Source of the DNA: Oceanobacillus limi
Lineage (GTDB): Bacteria; Bacillota; Bacilli; Bacillales; Amphibacillaceae
Reading direction: 5' to 3'
DNA length: 64,000 bases
Assembly (NCBI RefSeq): GCF_900111445.1
Contig: NZ_FOHE01000002.1
Span: 310,001-374,000, forward strand
The position numbers and the translations under genes are program-made. Shown piece after piece: positions 28,088 to 37,673 of the stretch (position 1 is its first letter; the number at the start of each line of letters is the position of its first letter). The notes under the pieces are model-generated. The model saw only the letters and a program-made list of their open reading frames with translations. It had not been told where the DNA came from and searched no databases.

Positions 28088-28483
28088 CTATTCGTTCGTC
28101 TCTTCCGTGTCTTCTTTATCCATTTGAACACCGACGACATGAACATTGATTTCAGCTATTTCTAAAGCTGTCATGGTTTTTAATGTTTGTCTGATATTTT
28201 CTTGAAGCTTTTGTGCTACTTTTGGTATAGAAACTCCGAAGTTTAGTACAACAAATAAATCGATTACGATGCCATTTTCTGTTAATTCAACCTTAACACC
28301 TTTGCTATGCGTTTTTTTTCCTAAACGTTCAACAACTCCGCTAGCAAAATTTCCTCGCATTGTATACAGTCCATCTACTTCCGAAGCTGCAATACCGGTA
28401 ATTACCTCAATTACCTCTGGAGCTATTTCTACAGTACCTAACCCAGTATTTTCACTCACATTAACTAAAGGTTGATCAGCCAT
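28088..28483 (-). CDS. yqhY: YqhY, Asp23/Gls24 family protein
   Basis: 131-aa Asp23/Gls24 (DUF322) protein: GTVEIAPEVIEVITGIAASEVDG and VELTENGIVIDLFVVLNFG. Acid-ended tail (DKEDTEETNE). In B. subtilis YqhY is linked to control of acetyl-CoA carboxylase, fitting its place 54 bp after accC. I take ATG 28483 with AAGGAG 7 bp upstream; the frame extends 6 codons further without a ribosome site. Confidence 0.93.
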   Translation of the reverse strand: MADQPLVNVSENTGLGTVEIAPEVIEVITGIAASEVDGLYTMRGNFASGVVERLGKKTHSKGVKVELTENGIVIDLFVVLNFGVSIPKVAQKLQENIRQTLKTMTALEIAEINVHVVGVQMDKEDTEETNE

Positions 28484-28537
28484 TTCCTCACTCCTTATCA
28501 AAATTAAAAGATCGTACAGTTAAGATTATAAGCTTTT

Positions 28538-29893
28538 TTATTCATTCTCCACAATCGGATGCTCTTCTAAGAAATTTGTATTAAAATCTCCTTGTACAAA
28601 TACATCATGCTTCATAATCTTCTCATGGAATGGGATGGTTGTATGCACTCCGTCTACGACAAACTCACTTAGTGCCCGTTTCATCCGACTAATTGCTTCC
28701 TCACGAGTAGGAGCATACGTAATCAATTTGGCAATCATGGAATCGTAGTACGGCGGAATCCGATATTTGGGATATGCAGCAGAATCCACTCGAACACCAT
28801 AACCACCAGGTGGTAAATACATTTCAATCTCCCCTGGGGAAGGCATAAAGTTTTTAAATGGGTCTTCGGCATTTATTCTACACTCGATCGCCCATCCCTC
28901 AAATGTAACTTCTTCCTGAGTGAAGGATAATTTTTCGTTGTTCGCAACTTTAATCTGTTCTTTAATTAAATCTATTCCTGTTACCATTTCCGTTACAGGA
29001 TGCTCCACTTGAATACGCGTATTCATTTCCATGAAATAAAAGTCTTTTGACTTACGATCAAAAATAAACTCAATGGTACCTGCACCTCGATAGTCAACAG
29101 CTTTAGCAGCTTTTACTGCTGCTTCACCCATTTTCGCTCTAATGTCTTCATTTAAAGCAGGTGAAGGAGTTTCTTCAATTAATTTTTGTAATCGACGTTG
29201 TATTGTACAATCTCTCTCTCCAAGATGCACAACATTTCCGTGATTATCAGCAAGAACTTGAATCTCAACATGGCGAAAGTCCTCAATAAACTTCTCAATA
29301 TATACCCCTGCGTTACCAAAAGCTGTTTCGGCTTCTTTTTGTGTAACACGAATCCCTTTGATTAAATCCTCTTCCGAACGAGCGACACGTATTCCTTTAC
29401 CTCCACCACCAGCAGTAGCTTTAATAATCACCGGGTATCCGATTTCTTCTGCTATTTCAATTGCTTGCTCTTCACTTTCAATAATCCCCTCTGATCCCGG
29501 GACAATTGGAACATTTGCTTGTTTCATTGTTTCTCTTGCAACGTCTTTAATGCCCATTTTTTGAATAGATTGTGGGCTTGGCCCAACAAAAGTAACATTA
29601 CACGCCTTACAAATCTCTGCAAAATCAGCATTTTCCGCTAGAAAACCATACCCTGGATGAATTGCATCAACATCTGTTAAAGTAGCGACACTCATAATAT
29701 TCGTAAAGTTGAGATAGCTATCTTTACTTAATGTAGGACCGATACAATAAGCTTCGTCTGCCAATTGAACATGCAATGATTCTTTATCAGCTTCAGAATA
29801 TACAGCTACTGTTTCAATATCCAGTTCTTTACACGCTCGTATAATCCGAACAGCAATCTCTCCTCGATTTGCAACTAACAGTTTTTTTATCAT
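28538..29893 (-). CDS. accC: Biotin carboxylase subunit of acetyl-CoA carboxylase
   Basis: 451-aa ATP-grasp enzyme that carboxylates biotin on AccB. N-terminal [21 protein letters not shown] loop [22 protein letters not shown], and active-site [19 protein letters not shown]. Length is typical. Cotranscribed with accB, 12 bp upstream, and yqhY downstream. Confidence 0.98.
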   Translation of the reverse strand: MIKKLLVANRGEIAVRIIRACKELDIETVAVYSEADKESLHVQLADEAYCIGPTLSKDSYLNFTNIMSVATLTDVDAIHPGYGFLAENADFAEICKACNVTFVGPSPQSIQKMGIKDVARETMKQANVPIVPGSEGIIESEEQAIEIAEEIGYPVIIKATAGGGGKGIRVARSEEDLIKGIRVTQKEAETAFGNAGVYIEKFIEDFRHVEIQVLADNHGNVVHLGERDCTIQRRLQKLIEETPSPALNEDIRAKMGEAAVKAAKAVDYRGAGTIEFIFDRKSKDFYFMEMNTRIQVEHPVTEMVTGIDLIKEQIKVANNEKLSFTQEEVTFEGWAIECRINAEDPFKNFMPSPGEIEMYLPPGGYGVRVDSAAYPKYRIPPYYDSMIAKLITYAPTREEAISRMKRALSEFVVDGVHTTIPFHEKIMKHDVFVQGDFNTNFLEEHPIVENE

Positions 29894-29905
29894 GATACCG
29901 TCCCC

Positions 29906-30409
29906 TTATTTACTCTTTACTCTAAATAGTGGCTGTCCATATTCAACAAGTTCACCATTTTCCACTAAAACCTCAACAATTTCACCAGAAACCTCGGCTT
30001 CAATTTCATTAAATAGTTTCATTGCTTCAACGATGCAAACAACGGTATCTTTATTTACGTTACTTCCAATGTTAACAAAAGGATCACTTTCAGGGTTTGG
30101 TGCGCGATAAAGTGTTCCAACCATTGGCGATGTTATTTCGTAATCAAATTCTACTTGTTTCGAAGTAGTATCTTCAGAGGATTCTTGCTTGGATTCTGTT
30201 TTATTTTGAATAGGAGCTTCTTGCTTTTCAACAGATTGTTTTACTTCCTTAACTTCTTGTACGGGTTGAACAGGCGTTACTTGTACAGTGTCCATTTCCG
30301 TAGATTTTTTCATACTTACGGTTGTTCCGTTTGTTTCATAGGTAAATTCATTAATAGTAGATTGATCTATTAATTTAATAAGTTCGCGAATTTCTTGTAC
30401 TTTTAACAT
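29906..30409 (-). CDS. accB: Biotin carboxyl carrier protein of acetyl-CoA carboxylase
   Basis: 167 aa: N-terminal helical region, a Glu/Gln/Ser-rich linker (about 45-85), and the C-terminal biotinyl domain with Lys131 in [10 protein letters not shown]. The common motif is EAMKLMNEI; Phe at the residue after Leu is a mild variant. ATG preceded by AAAGGGG. First gene of accB-accC-yqhY; an inverted repeat sits in its leader. Confidence 0.96.
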   Translation of the reverse strand: MLKVQEIRELIKLIDQSTINEFTYETNGTTVSMKKSTEMDTVQVTPVQPVQEVKEVKQSVEKQEAPIQNKTESKQESSEDTTSKQVEFDYEITSPMVGTLYRAPNPESDPFVNIGSNVNKDTVVCIVEAMKLFNEIEAEVSGEIVEVLVENGELVEYGQPLFRVKSK

Positions 30410-30496
30410 ATAGCTAGCACCCCTTTACATAAAACATTTATTATTAGGTCTTAATAACTCCTCTTAACATTTTACGATAAATACAGGGTAAACATC

Positions 30497-30531
30497 AACC
30501 GTTATCATTTAAAACGGTTACATTTATTATA
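30497..30531 (-). promoter_or_regulatory. accB promoter -10 box with inverted-repeat operator candidate
   Basis: Minus strand: TATAAT (30526-30531), then 6 bp downstream AACCGTT-N9-AACGGTT (30513-30519 and 30497-30503), a perfect 7-bp inverted repeat lying at the likely transcription start. The regulator is unknown to me; the sequence does not resemble the FapR consensus. No good -35 was seen. Confidence 0.5.
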
Positions 30532-30604
30532 ACAGATAAAAAACTATCATGATAAATAGCCTTTTAACATTGCTTCAATTAACATTTGGTATCCGAATAA
30601 ACTA

Positions 30605-30668
30605 TAAAAAGCTGCCCCACCATTGGAAAGACCATCTAATGAGTCGCGCCAATTTGGGCCAGCTTATT
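30605..30668 (-). terminator. Extended hairpin terminator after spoIIIAH
   Basis: Minus strand AAGCTGGCCC ... GGGGCAGCTTTTT with an inner helix CCAAATTGG/CCAATGG, ending in T5. It separates the spoIIIA operon from accB. Confidence 0.75.
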
Positions 30669-30681
30669 ATGAAAAGATCGA

Positions 30682-31251
30682 TTAGCTTTCAGTTGTTGGT
30701 TGAAAATTAACGTCTACTCTGATGTCTCCAAACTCATCATGCACCATACGCATAATATTTACAGTTTCAGTTTCTGATAGTTCGTCTGCACGTACATGTA
30801 CATGTACAACATCACCGTCATTGCGAACTAAAACATCTTGGTATTCCGCATTTGCAAGGATAGATTCCTCAATAATTGTTTCTTTTGTACTAATTTGTTC
30901 AATTACATCGATGTCTTCTAACGCTTTATTTTTCTCTTCAGTTGAAGCACTGCTTGAGGCAACAATTTCTTCTAATCGGCTCATACGTGCACTGCGTTCA
31001 TCTTGTAAATCCATACGAATTGTTGTAAATAATTCATCTTTACCCATATTCGTAATATCTCCAACTTCTGTTTCCTCTGTAGTAGTATCAGCAGAATCAG
31101 ATGTCGCCTCTTCTGTCTCATTTTCTGTTGCTTCTTGTCCAGTATCGATATAAGCTAAATCATCATTATCCGGTGACGTCATATAATAAACACTTAACAC
31201 AATCATTAAACTAAGCATAGTCAAAAGCCAAACAGTTTGTTTTTTTAACAT
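30682..31251 (-). CDS. spoIIIAH: Stage III sporulation protein AH
   Basis: 189-aa mother-cell membrane protein: one N-terminal helix (about 6-24), an acidic Thr/Glu-rich linker (40-70), then a YscJ/FliF-like ring-building domain ending in VRNDGDVVHVHVRADELS. It pairs with forespore SpoIIQ to form the channel across the septum. Last gene of the operon. GGAGG precedes ATG. Confidence 0.95.
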   Translation of the reverse strand: MLKKQTVWLLTMLSLMIVLSVYYMTSPDNDDLAYIDTGQEATENETEEATSDSADTTTEETEVGDITNMGKDELFTTIRMDLQDERSARMSRLEEIVASSSASTEEKNKALEDIDVIEQISTKETIIEESILANAEYQDVLVRNDGDVVHVHVRADELSETETVNIMRMVHDEFGDIRVDVNFQPTTES

Positions 31252-31264
31252 TTTTTCATCCTCC

Positions 31265-31885
31265 TTAATTTTTAGGCATTACGGAAACGCGGTGTGTAGG
31301 AACATCTAACACTCTAGAAACAGCTTCTACTACCCATTGCTTGACAGATGCATGGTCTACCCCATTAGCAACTACTAATACTCCTCTTACTTCTGGCCGT
31401 TTCGTTTGAACGAGTAACGGTTCCTCTCGGTCTCCTTGCCTAATTGACACTACTTGTGCCTCTTCCGTATTTTCTTCAATCTGTCTTGTTCCACCATTTT
31501 GGTCATTTTCATCAGTATGTTGCTGTCCAATAATTAGATTCTTTTCATAGACTTTAACATTTGTAGAGTCAAGATTTACCATCACTTCTACGTCAGATAC
31601 CCCACTAATTTGTTCTAACAATGGTTCTAGATCACTTTTATAGCTTTGCTCTAACTCATCGATATCAGATGTAGTAGAGGTTTCTACTTCCGATTCGGTA
31701 CTCTTTGACTGCTGTTCTAATTGCATCTCTATATTTTGTTTTGGTGTATCTTCCTGGGATGAGGTGCTGAATATATTTCCAACAAGAAGTAGTAGTAAAC
31801 TAACTAGACCAATAATTATTAAATACGAAGTCTTTTTTGATGAACTAATCCTTGATTGAAAGAACTCTTGTAGTTTATTAATCAA
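31265..31885 (-). CDS. spoIIIAG: Stage III sporulation protein AG
   Basis: 206 aa with an N-terminal membrane helix (about 20-40) and a periplasmic-side ring domain (SGVSDVEVMVNLDS, VRGVLVVANGVDHASVK). Forms a large ring in the feeding-tube apparatus. Start is TTG 31885, overlapping the spoIIIAF stop as TTGA, behind GGAGGGAGGG; another TTG at 31903 has no upstream site. Confidence 0.93.
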   Translation of the reverse strand: MINKLQEFFQSRISSSKKTSYLIIIGLVSLLLLLVGNIFSTSSQEDTPKQNIEMQLEQQSKSTESEVETSTTSDIDELEQSYKSDLEPLLEQISGVSDVEVMVNLDSTNVKVYEKNLIIGQQHTDENDQNGGTRQIEENTEEAQVVSIRQGDREEPLLVQTKRPEVRGVLVVANGVDHASVKQWVVEAVSRVLDVPTHRVSVMPKN

Positions 31886-32502
31886 GATGACCCTCCCTCC
31901 CAATTTAAGCTTAATTTCTTGTCATCTAGTTCCCAAACCTCAGTTAAAAATTGTTTTACTCCTTCTAGGTCTGCATTATTTTCGTTAACTACTGGATCTT
32001 CTGTGTTGATTACTACGTCATCGACTGCATTTACTGTTCCCTCCCCTGCTTCAGATTCTTGGATATAGACAATGACCTCTTCCAGATTTTCAAATGAGTA
32101 GTTTGATTCAGCTTGAAAAGTGAAATCCATGGTTGAAATCTCTAGTTGATATTCCTCTTTAAGAGGGGGATTCGCTAAATCTATGAATTGGACAGCCATC
32201 TGTTCAGATATATATGCATTTTGTGATGATTCTATTTCACTTTTTTGCAAATCAATTAAATTTTCTATATCTGATTCTTCATAATCACTTTCGAAAATAC
32301 TTTCTATAGGCGTATCAAATGCGTGTTGTAGATCTATATTAAATAAACTAAAGAAAGGTTTTAAAAAAATTAGAATAAGGATCAATCCAACTACAAATTT
32401 AATATATTTCTTCATCGAAGTAGCAGGGATTAATAAGTCAATAATTGTAGCCAGAATAATAAAGATTATAATTTGGGTAACCCATTGAATAAGTAGATCC
32501 AT
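31882..32502 (-). CDS. spoIIIAF: Stage III sporulation protein AF
   Basis: 206 aa, two N-terminal membrane helices (about 7-25 and 33-52) and a soluble ring-building domain. Family pattern LIQWVTQIIIFIILATIIDLL at the start and KFVVGLILILIFLKPFF. Part of the complex engulfment channel. Its last codons contain the ribosome site of spoIIIAG. Confidence 0.93.
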   Translation of the reverse strand: MDLLIQWVTQIIIFIILATIIDLLIPATSMKKYIKFVVGLILILIFLKPFFSLFNIDLQHAFDTPIESIFESDYEESDIENLIDLQKSEIESSQNAYISEQMAVQFIDLANPPLKEEYQLEISTMDFTFQAESNYSFENLEEVIVYIQESEAGEGTVNAVDDVVINTEDPVVNENNADLEGVKQFLTEVWELDDKKLSLNWEGGSS

Positions 32503-32513
32503 ATTGCATCATC

Positions 32514-33689
32514 CTATCGAAGAAGCAGCGTTATATTACTTGAGATTACTATTATCGCGATAGCTAAAAAAAACATTAAGGAAACAACCAATAGACAAGC
32601 CAGCATATAAATAATGTATTTGCTAATTGTGTCCAAGCATGTAATTAATGGTCCGTCACCAATTGGTTGCATTGCTGCAGCTGCTATTTTGTAAATTAGA
32701 GCAATGACAAATATCTTTATTGCAGGAAATAAAGATATGAAAATAACAATCGCAACACCAACAATACCAACAGCATTTTTTAGTAGTAACGAAGCACTTA
32801 AAACGGTATCTGCTGCATCTGTAATTGTCCTTCCTACAACAGGAATGAAATTGCCTGTAATAAATTTCGTCGTTTTCATCGCAACACCATCTTGAATTGC
32901 ACTCGCAGCTCCCTGAACAGACATAACCCCTAAAAATATAGAAAGAAAGGCTCCAAGCACTCCCAAACTAACTTTTTTAAATAAATCTGCTAACTGGGTA
33001 ACTTTATAATTCTCATTTAAACTACTAACAATTAGAAGCATTGCAGAAAGAAGTAATAAAGGAAGTATAAATTTTGAGACGATTACACCACTTAAATTAA
33101 TTAAAAATATAATGATTGGTTTAAAAAAGGCCACGGAAATAACATTTCCAAAGGTTGCCATCAATCCTAACACCAAAGGGATGAGCGCGATCATAAACCC
33201 ACTCATGGCTTCTATTGTTTCGGTTGTATAAGAAACAACTAAATAGAAACTATTTAGCGCAATAAAAATCAATACAATATAAACTACAAAATAGGCAATT
33301 TTACTGACAGCTCCTTGATCAAATGCTCCGTGCATTGTCTGTAAGAAAACCGAAAAAAGGGTTAATAGTAATAAAGTGCCAAGTAACTTCCCATTTAGAA
33401 GAATTTCATGAAAAAGATATTCTAGGGCTCCTTTTATCGTATTTTTGATGGAAAACGAATCCTTATTTTTGATAAATTCATAGACATTTGTCTTCTGTAA
33501 CTCTGGTAAGTAACCACCATAATCATTTACTAGAGTATTCCAATGGTTTTGCATACCCTCAAAGGATACTTCCTCTAATATTTGATCTTCTATCGGCTCC
33601 CCATCTTCTAGTTCATCTGCAGATACATCAGCTTGTACAATAAAGAAAAATAGGATAACCAAAAGGCTTATTCTACTAAATCGTTTCAT
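32514..33689 (-). CDS. spoIIIAE: Stage III sporulation protein AE
   Basis: 391-aa polytopic membrane protein with an N-terminal signal-like helix (8-24) and about seven further helices from residue 95 on; recognisable stretches are PIGDGPLITCLDTISKYI and QTMHGAFDQGAVSKIAYF. Probably a membrane platform or transporter part of the SpoIIIA apparatus. Starts ATG after GGGTGTGA; preceded by spoIIIAD with 45 bp between. Confidence 0.95.
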   Translation of the reverse strand: MKRFSRISLLVILFFFIVQADVSADELEDGEPIEDQILEEVSFEGMQNHWNTLVNDYGGYLPELQKTNVYEFIKNKDSFSIKNTIKGALEYLFHEILLNGKLLGTLLLLTLFSVFLQTMHGAFDQGAVSKIAYFVVYIVLIFIALNSFYLVVSYTTETIEAMSGFMIALIPLVLGLMATFGNVISVAFFKPIIIFLINLSGVIVSKFILPLLLLSAMLLIVSSLNENYKVTQLADLFKKVSLGVLGAFLSIFLGVMSVQGAASAIQDGVAMKTTKFITGNFIPVVGRTITDAADTVLSASLLLKNAVGIVGVAIVIFISLFPAIKIFVIALIYKIAAAAMQPIGDGPLITCLDTISKYIIYMLACLLVVSLMFFLAIAIIVISSNITLLLR

Positions 33690-33734
33690 TCACACCCTTT
33701 ACTCCCTTCTTCTTTACAAGCTTTCAAGTAGTCA

Positions 33735-34127
33735 CTATGTTGATGGTAAAAAATTCAATATGGATTCGATTACTGCTGTGATAATCGGGATCGCTAACAA
33801 TAAAATGAAGATTTTCCCAGCTAATTCTATCTTTGCTGCAACTGCGCCTAAACCAGCGTCCTTGGTTATGTTTGCACCTAATTCTGTAAGATAGGCGATG
33901 CCAATGATTTTTAGAATCGTATTAATATACATCCCATCGATTGCAGCCTTTTCTCCAAGAGATTCTATAAGCTGTATGATCGATCCGAGTTGTTTCATAA
34001 CAACTAATAGGATGATTAAACCTGTAACTAGTATAATGACAAAAGCAAAGGGGCCATGCAGATCCTTAAGTACGATATATAGGATGCTCGCAATAATTCC
34101 AAGGGTAACAATTTGAATAATATCCAT
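33735..34127 (-). CDS. spoIIIAD: Stage III sporulation protein AD
   Basis: 130-aa membrane protein with four helices and the motif GIAYLTELGANITKDAGLGAVAAKIELAGK. Related to SpoIIIAC and thought to form a membrane base beneath the AG/AH rings. Operon spacing of 6 bp after spoIIIAC. Confidence 0.95.
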   Translation of the reverse strand: MDIIQIVTLGIIASILYIVLKDLHGPFAFVIILVTGLIILLVVMKQLGSIIQLIESLGEKAAIDGMYINTILKIIGIAYLTELGANITKDAGLGAVAAKIELAGKIFILLLAIPIITAVIESILNFLPST

Positions 34128-34133
34128 ATTGAA

Positions 34134-34340
34134 CTACCCTTGGAGGAGAAATACGGATCTTATCTGTTGAAATAAATCAGAGAGACCATTAATGACGATA
34201 ACTAATACAATAATGAACCCGACTAAAGTGGCAAATTGGGCTATTTCTTCCTTCCCCATTTGTTTCAGTATGGTGTGAATTAATGCCACAATAATTCCTA
34301 TCCCTGCAATTTGAAATAAAATGGATGCATCCATTTGCAT
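34134..34340 (-). CDS. spoIIIAC: Stage III sporulation protein AC
   Basis: 68-aa two-helix membrane protein (about 6-24 and 34-55) with the usual QIAGIGIIVALIHTILKQMGK. GGAAGGGG precedes ATG. One of the smallest but most conserved spoIIIA genes. Confidence 0.95.
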   Translation of the reverse strand: MQMDASILFQIAGIGIIVALIHTILKQMGKEEIAQFATLVGFIIVLVIVINGLSDLFQQIRSVFLLQG

Positions 34341-34358
34341 AAAAATGCCCCTTCCTTT

Positions 34359-34871
34359 TTAAATAAGCAATAATACGATAAATAGACCACATAAAAATCC
34401 AAGACTTTTCGCCATTTTACTGTACCTGTTTTGATCATCTATAGCATCCTGTAGCTCTCTTTCTAGATGACTAATCGTAAGTTGGATGTGTTTTTGCTGT
34501 TGTGTAAAATCATGTTGTCCTAACGTTCGACCAAACTGATTTAAGATTTCTTGCTCATTACTCCCTAAAGAAGAGATATTTATTAATTCCTCTACCGCTT
34601 TTTCCCATGTTGTAACGAACTCGATATTCCTTTGTTCCATTGATACAGACATGGATTTAAAAAGTGTCTTACTCGGTTCTGGAATTTGTTTAGCAATCGT
34701 CTCGAAAGCTTCTTGCAATGGTAATTGACTATATAAGATTTCCGCCTCTAATATTTGAAGTGCATTTTTCATTTGTCTAATCTGTTTTGGGCGTTTTGTT
34801 AAATTTTGACTCCACTCAAAACCAAGCCAGGTTGTCGTACCTATAAAAAGAAGAGCTCCTATCCACTTCAT
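34359..34871 (-). CDS. spoIIIAB: Stage III sporulation protein AB
   Basis: 170 aa: helix at each end (residues 3-14 and 152-170) and a helical soluble middle with MKNALQILEAEILYSQLPLQ and EQEILNQFGRTLGQHD. Structurally akin to type II/IV secretion GspF-like proteins. Its ATG overlaps the spoIIIAA stop (ATGA). Confidence 0.95.
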   Translation of the reverse strand: MKWIGALLFIGTTTWLGFEWSQNLTKRPKQIRQMKNALQILEAEILYSQLPLQEAFETIAKQIPEPSKTLFKSMSVSMEQRNIEFVTTWEKAVEELINISSLGSNEQEILNQFGRTLGQHDFTQQQKHIQLTISHLERELQDAIDDQNRYSKMAKSLGFLCGLFIVLLLI

Positions 34872-35791
34872 CTGGTTAGCACCCCAGGTTGTCGTATTAT
34901 ATTCTCTTCCTTTTCGTTATATATTCTGTGAATTGTTCCTGGACGGTTAGATTCTAATAAAATTACCCGCTGGAATACACTTTGGTGCAATAAAGGTTGT
35001 AAAGAAGGACGCTTTTTTAACTCGTCCAAGGTCTGTCCATGAATCGTACAGACAACGACTACTCCCGCATTTATAGCCTCTAATAACGCATCAACATCTT
35101 TTTCATTTCCTATTTCATCTACAACTAGAATTTCAGGCGACATCGAGCGAATCATCATCATCATGCCCTCCGCTTTTGGACAAGCATCCATCACATCAGT
35201 TCGTAGACCTAAATTGTGTTGCGGGATACCTTTAATTGATGCTGCAATTTCTGAACGTTCATCTATTACTCCAACTTTTTGGGCAGCGACTTCCCCCCAG
35301 CCAGTTGACATGATACGTGTCACATCTCGTATTAGTGTTGTTTTACCCGTTTGAGGAGCACCGACAAATAATGTATTCAAGTATCCGTTATCATATAGGT
35401 ACGGTATGATCGATTTGGCTACACCTATTTTTTCTTTTGCAATTCGAATATTCATGAAGGAAATGTGCTGAATCGCTTTAACAGACCCGTTTAAAGTGTT
35501 CACCTTACCCGACAAACCAACTCGATGCCCACCTTCAATTGTAATATACCCTTCACGAAGTTCATCCTCTAAACGATATAATGAGAACTCACTTAATTGG
35601 TTAATTAAGTACATGCCATCTTTTCTGGTTGGCTTAGATGTTAGTAACCATTCGATGCCATCATCAAATATTAATTCTATTGGTTGATTCAAGCGTAATC
35701 GAATTTCCTGTAGCTTATCCCAACGATTTAATAGTTTTACCTGTACGGCTTGCTGTATTTCTTCTGGAAATAAACGTAATATCTCTCTCAT
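34868..35791 (-). CDS. spoIIIAA: Stage III sporulation protein AA (ATPase)
   Basis: 307-aa secretion-type ATPase. Walker A GAPQTGKTTLIRDV near residue 148, Walker B-like ILVVDEIGNEKD, and VGVIDERSEIAAS. Probably energises the mother cell-forespore channel. First gene of the eight-gene operon, behind a sigma-E-type promoter. Translationally coupled to spoIIIAB. Confidence 0.96.
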   Translation of the reverse strand: MREILRLFPEEIQQAVQVKLLNRWDKLQEIRLRLNQPIELIFDDGIEWLLTSKPTRKDGMYLINQLSEFSLYRLEDELREGYITIEGGHRVGLSGKVNTLNGSVKAIQHISFMNIRIAKEKIGVAKSIIPYLYDNGYLNTLFVGAPQTGKTTLIRDVTRIMSTGWGEVAAQKVGVIDERSEIAASIKGIPQHNLGLRTDVMDACPKAEGMMMMIRSMSPEILVVDEIGNEKDVDALLEAINAGVVVVCTIHGQTLDELKKRPSLQPLLHQSVFQRVILLESNRPGTIHRIYNEKEENIIRQPGVLTR

Positions 35792-35829
35792 AGCATGTCC
35801 CCACTTTATTAATTAAGGCTTTATAGTAA

Positions 35830-35858
35830 AATGTATGTCTATGAATCGAATTTATGAC
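35830..35858 (-). promoter_or_regulatory. Sigma-E-type promoter of the spoIIIA operon
   Basis: Minus strand GTCATAA (-35) - 14 bp - CATACATT (-10), an excellent fit to the sigma-E consensus, about 40 bp before spoIIIAA. Confidence 0.75.
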
Positions 35859-35914
35859 AATCGGATACATCGAACAAGAGCTCATTTTCAAAAGAAATAT
35901 ATTTTTCCTTTCTA

Positions 35915-35949
35915 CTAAAAAAAACAGCCCGTTTGGACTGTTTTTTCAA
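35915..35949 (-). terminator. Terminator after efp
   Basis: Minus strand AAAACAGTCC-AAAC-GGGCTGTTTT followed by a T run; about 12 bp after the efp stop. Confidence 0.88.
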
Positions 35950-35961
35950 CTTTCTATTAAA

Positions 35962-36519
35962 TTAAGCACGTGATACATATTTTCCATCTGCTGTGCTAAC
36001 TACGAGTACGTCTCCCTTATTAATAAAGAAAGGAACTTGGATGGTTAATCCCGTTTCAAGTGTAGCAGGCTTAGAGCCACCACTAGCTGTATCACCTTTA
36101 ATACCTGGTTCTGTTTCAACAACTTCTAATTCAACATTATTTGGCAATTCTACTCCAAGAATTTCGCCTTCATACGTAATGATGGAGACTTCCATATTTT
36201 CTTTAATATATTGCAGCTCTCGTTCAATTTGATTTGACTGTAATTCTATTTGTTCATACGTATTTGTATCCATGAAAGCATGGGAATTACCTGAAGCATA
36301 TAAGTATTGCATTTTCTTATTTTCTACGTGTGCTTTGCTTACTTTTTCCCCACCACGGAAAGTTTTTTCAGCAATATTTCCGTTTCTCAAATTGCGTAAT
36401 TTAGAGCGAACAAACGCTGCTCCTTTTCCAGGTTTAACATGTTGGAACTCAATAACCTGCCATACATCATTATCCACTTCAATTGTTAATCCTGTTTTAA
36501 AATCATTTACTGATATCAT
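35962..36519 (-). CDS. efp: Translation elongation factor P
   Basis: 185-aa EF-P with three beta-barrel domains: KOW-like (1-64), OB (65-128) and C-terminal (130-185, ending [10 protein letters not shown]). The modifiable Lys32 sits in VKPGKGAAF. It relieves ribosome stalling at polyproline. AAGGAGG precedes ATG. Neighbour yqhT is an Xaa-Pro peptidase, an old pairing. Confidence 0.98.
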   Translation of the reverse strand: MISVNDFKTGLTIEVDNDVWQVIEFQHVKPGKGAAFVRSKLRNLRNGNIAEKTFRGGEKVSKAHVENKKMQYLYASGNSHAFMDTNTYEQIELQSNQIERELQYIKENMEVSIITYEGEILGVELPNNVELEVVETEPGIKGDTASGGSKPATLETGLTIQVPFFINKGDVLVVSTADGKYVSRA

Positions 36520-36557
36520 TTATTTTTCCTCCTTAAAAACACTAACTTGTCTAATCG

Positions 36558-37619
36558 TTATAATTGAATAAGATCCTTAGATGATTTCGTTAATCGCTCA
36601 TTGCCAGTTTCCGTTAAAACAATATCATCTTCTATTCTACATCCACCGACGTTAGGAACGTATATACCAGGTTCAACTGTAACCACCATTCCAGCTTCTA
36701 ACTTTCCTTCATTACGGTAGGAAAGACCTGGTCCCTCATGTACTTCCATCCCTAGACCATGTCCGGTAGAGTGTCCAAAATAGTCTCCGAAGCCTTTTTC
36801 TTTTATATAATCTCTTGTTAGCGCATCAGCTTCTTTACCTGTCATACCAGGCTTAATGCCTTCAACTCCGAGTAGTTGCGCTTCCAAGACCGTATTGTAG
36901 ATTTTCTTTAATTCATCATTTATTTCCCCAACTGCAAAGGTCCGGGTAATGTCTGAACAGTAGCCTTGGTATAATGCACCATAATCTAAGGTAACTAACT
37001 CACCTGATTGAATTTCTTTATTGGAAGCTACACCGTGTGGCATTGCTGAACGCAAACCAGATGCAACAATGATATCAAAGCTAGAAGAAGTAGCCCCTTC
37101 TCTGCGCATAAAGAATTCGAGTTCATTCGACACGTCAATTTCCTTAACACCGGGTTTAATATAGCTTTGAATATGTTCAAAGGCCTTGTCAGCAATTTCT
37201 GCTGCTTTTTGCATAATGGTTAACTCTTCATCTGATTTAATTAAACGAATCTTTTCAACAATATCGCTAGTTGGTACCAGTTCTGCCTCTAATACTTTTG
37301 AATAATTTTGATATGTGGCATAAGTCATTTGCGTTTGTTCAAATCCAACCCGCTTTATATTTAGCCGTTTTAATTGATCAGCGATCTCAAGTTCAATCAG
37401 TTGTTTATGCTCTACAATAGTAAAATTCTTCGCTTGCTCAGAAGCTTGTTCTGTGTACCTGAAATCAGTTACAAACAAAGCTTCGTTTGGCGTAATAATA
37501 GCAACCCCTGCCGTACCTGTGAAACCAGTCACATACCTTCTATTAATTGGACTTGTAATTAATAAAGCATCTAGTTCTTTTTCCTGTAATGCATTTCTTA
37601 ATTTTTTAAGTTTCTCCAT
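36558..37619 (-). CDS. yqhT: Xaa-Pro aminopeptidase YqhT (M24 family)
   Basis: 353-aa pita-bread metallopeptidase. N-terminal creatinase-like domain, then metal ligands in VTLDYGALYQGYCSDITRTF (two Asp, 20 residues long with the trailing F), GHSTGHGLGMEVHE (His), VTVEPGIY (Glu) and RIEDDI (Glu). Cleaves N-terminal residues before proline. I use ATG 37619, with GAGAGGG upstream, instead of the ATG 33 bp earlier. Directly upstream of efp. Confidence 0.94.
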   Translation of the reverse strand: MEKLKKLRNALQEKELDALLITSPINRRYVTGFTGTAGVAIITPNEALFVTDFRYTEQASEQAKNFTIVEHKQLIELEIADQLKRLNIKRVGFEQTQMTYATYQNYSKVLEAELVPTSDIVEKIRLIKSDEELTIMQKAAEIADKAFEHIQSYIKPGVKEIDVSNELEFFMRREGATSSSFDIIVASGLRSAMPHGVASNKEIQSGELVTLDYGALYQGYCSDITRTFAVGEINDELKKIYNTVLEAQLLGVEGIKPGMTGKEADALTRDYIKEKGFGDYFGHSTGHGLGMEVHEGPGLSYRNEGKLEAGMVVTVEPGIYVPNVGGCRIEDDIVLTETGNERLTKSSKDLIQL

Positions 37620-37673
37620 TATTTCATCCCTCTCCCTTGTTTGGTAGTGCATCCGTTCGAATTGTACCGGTTA

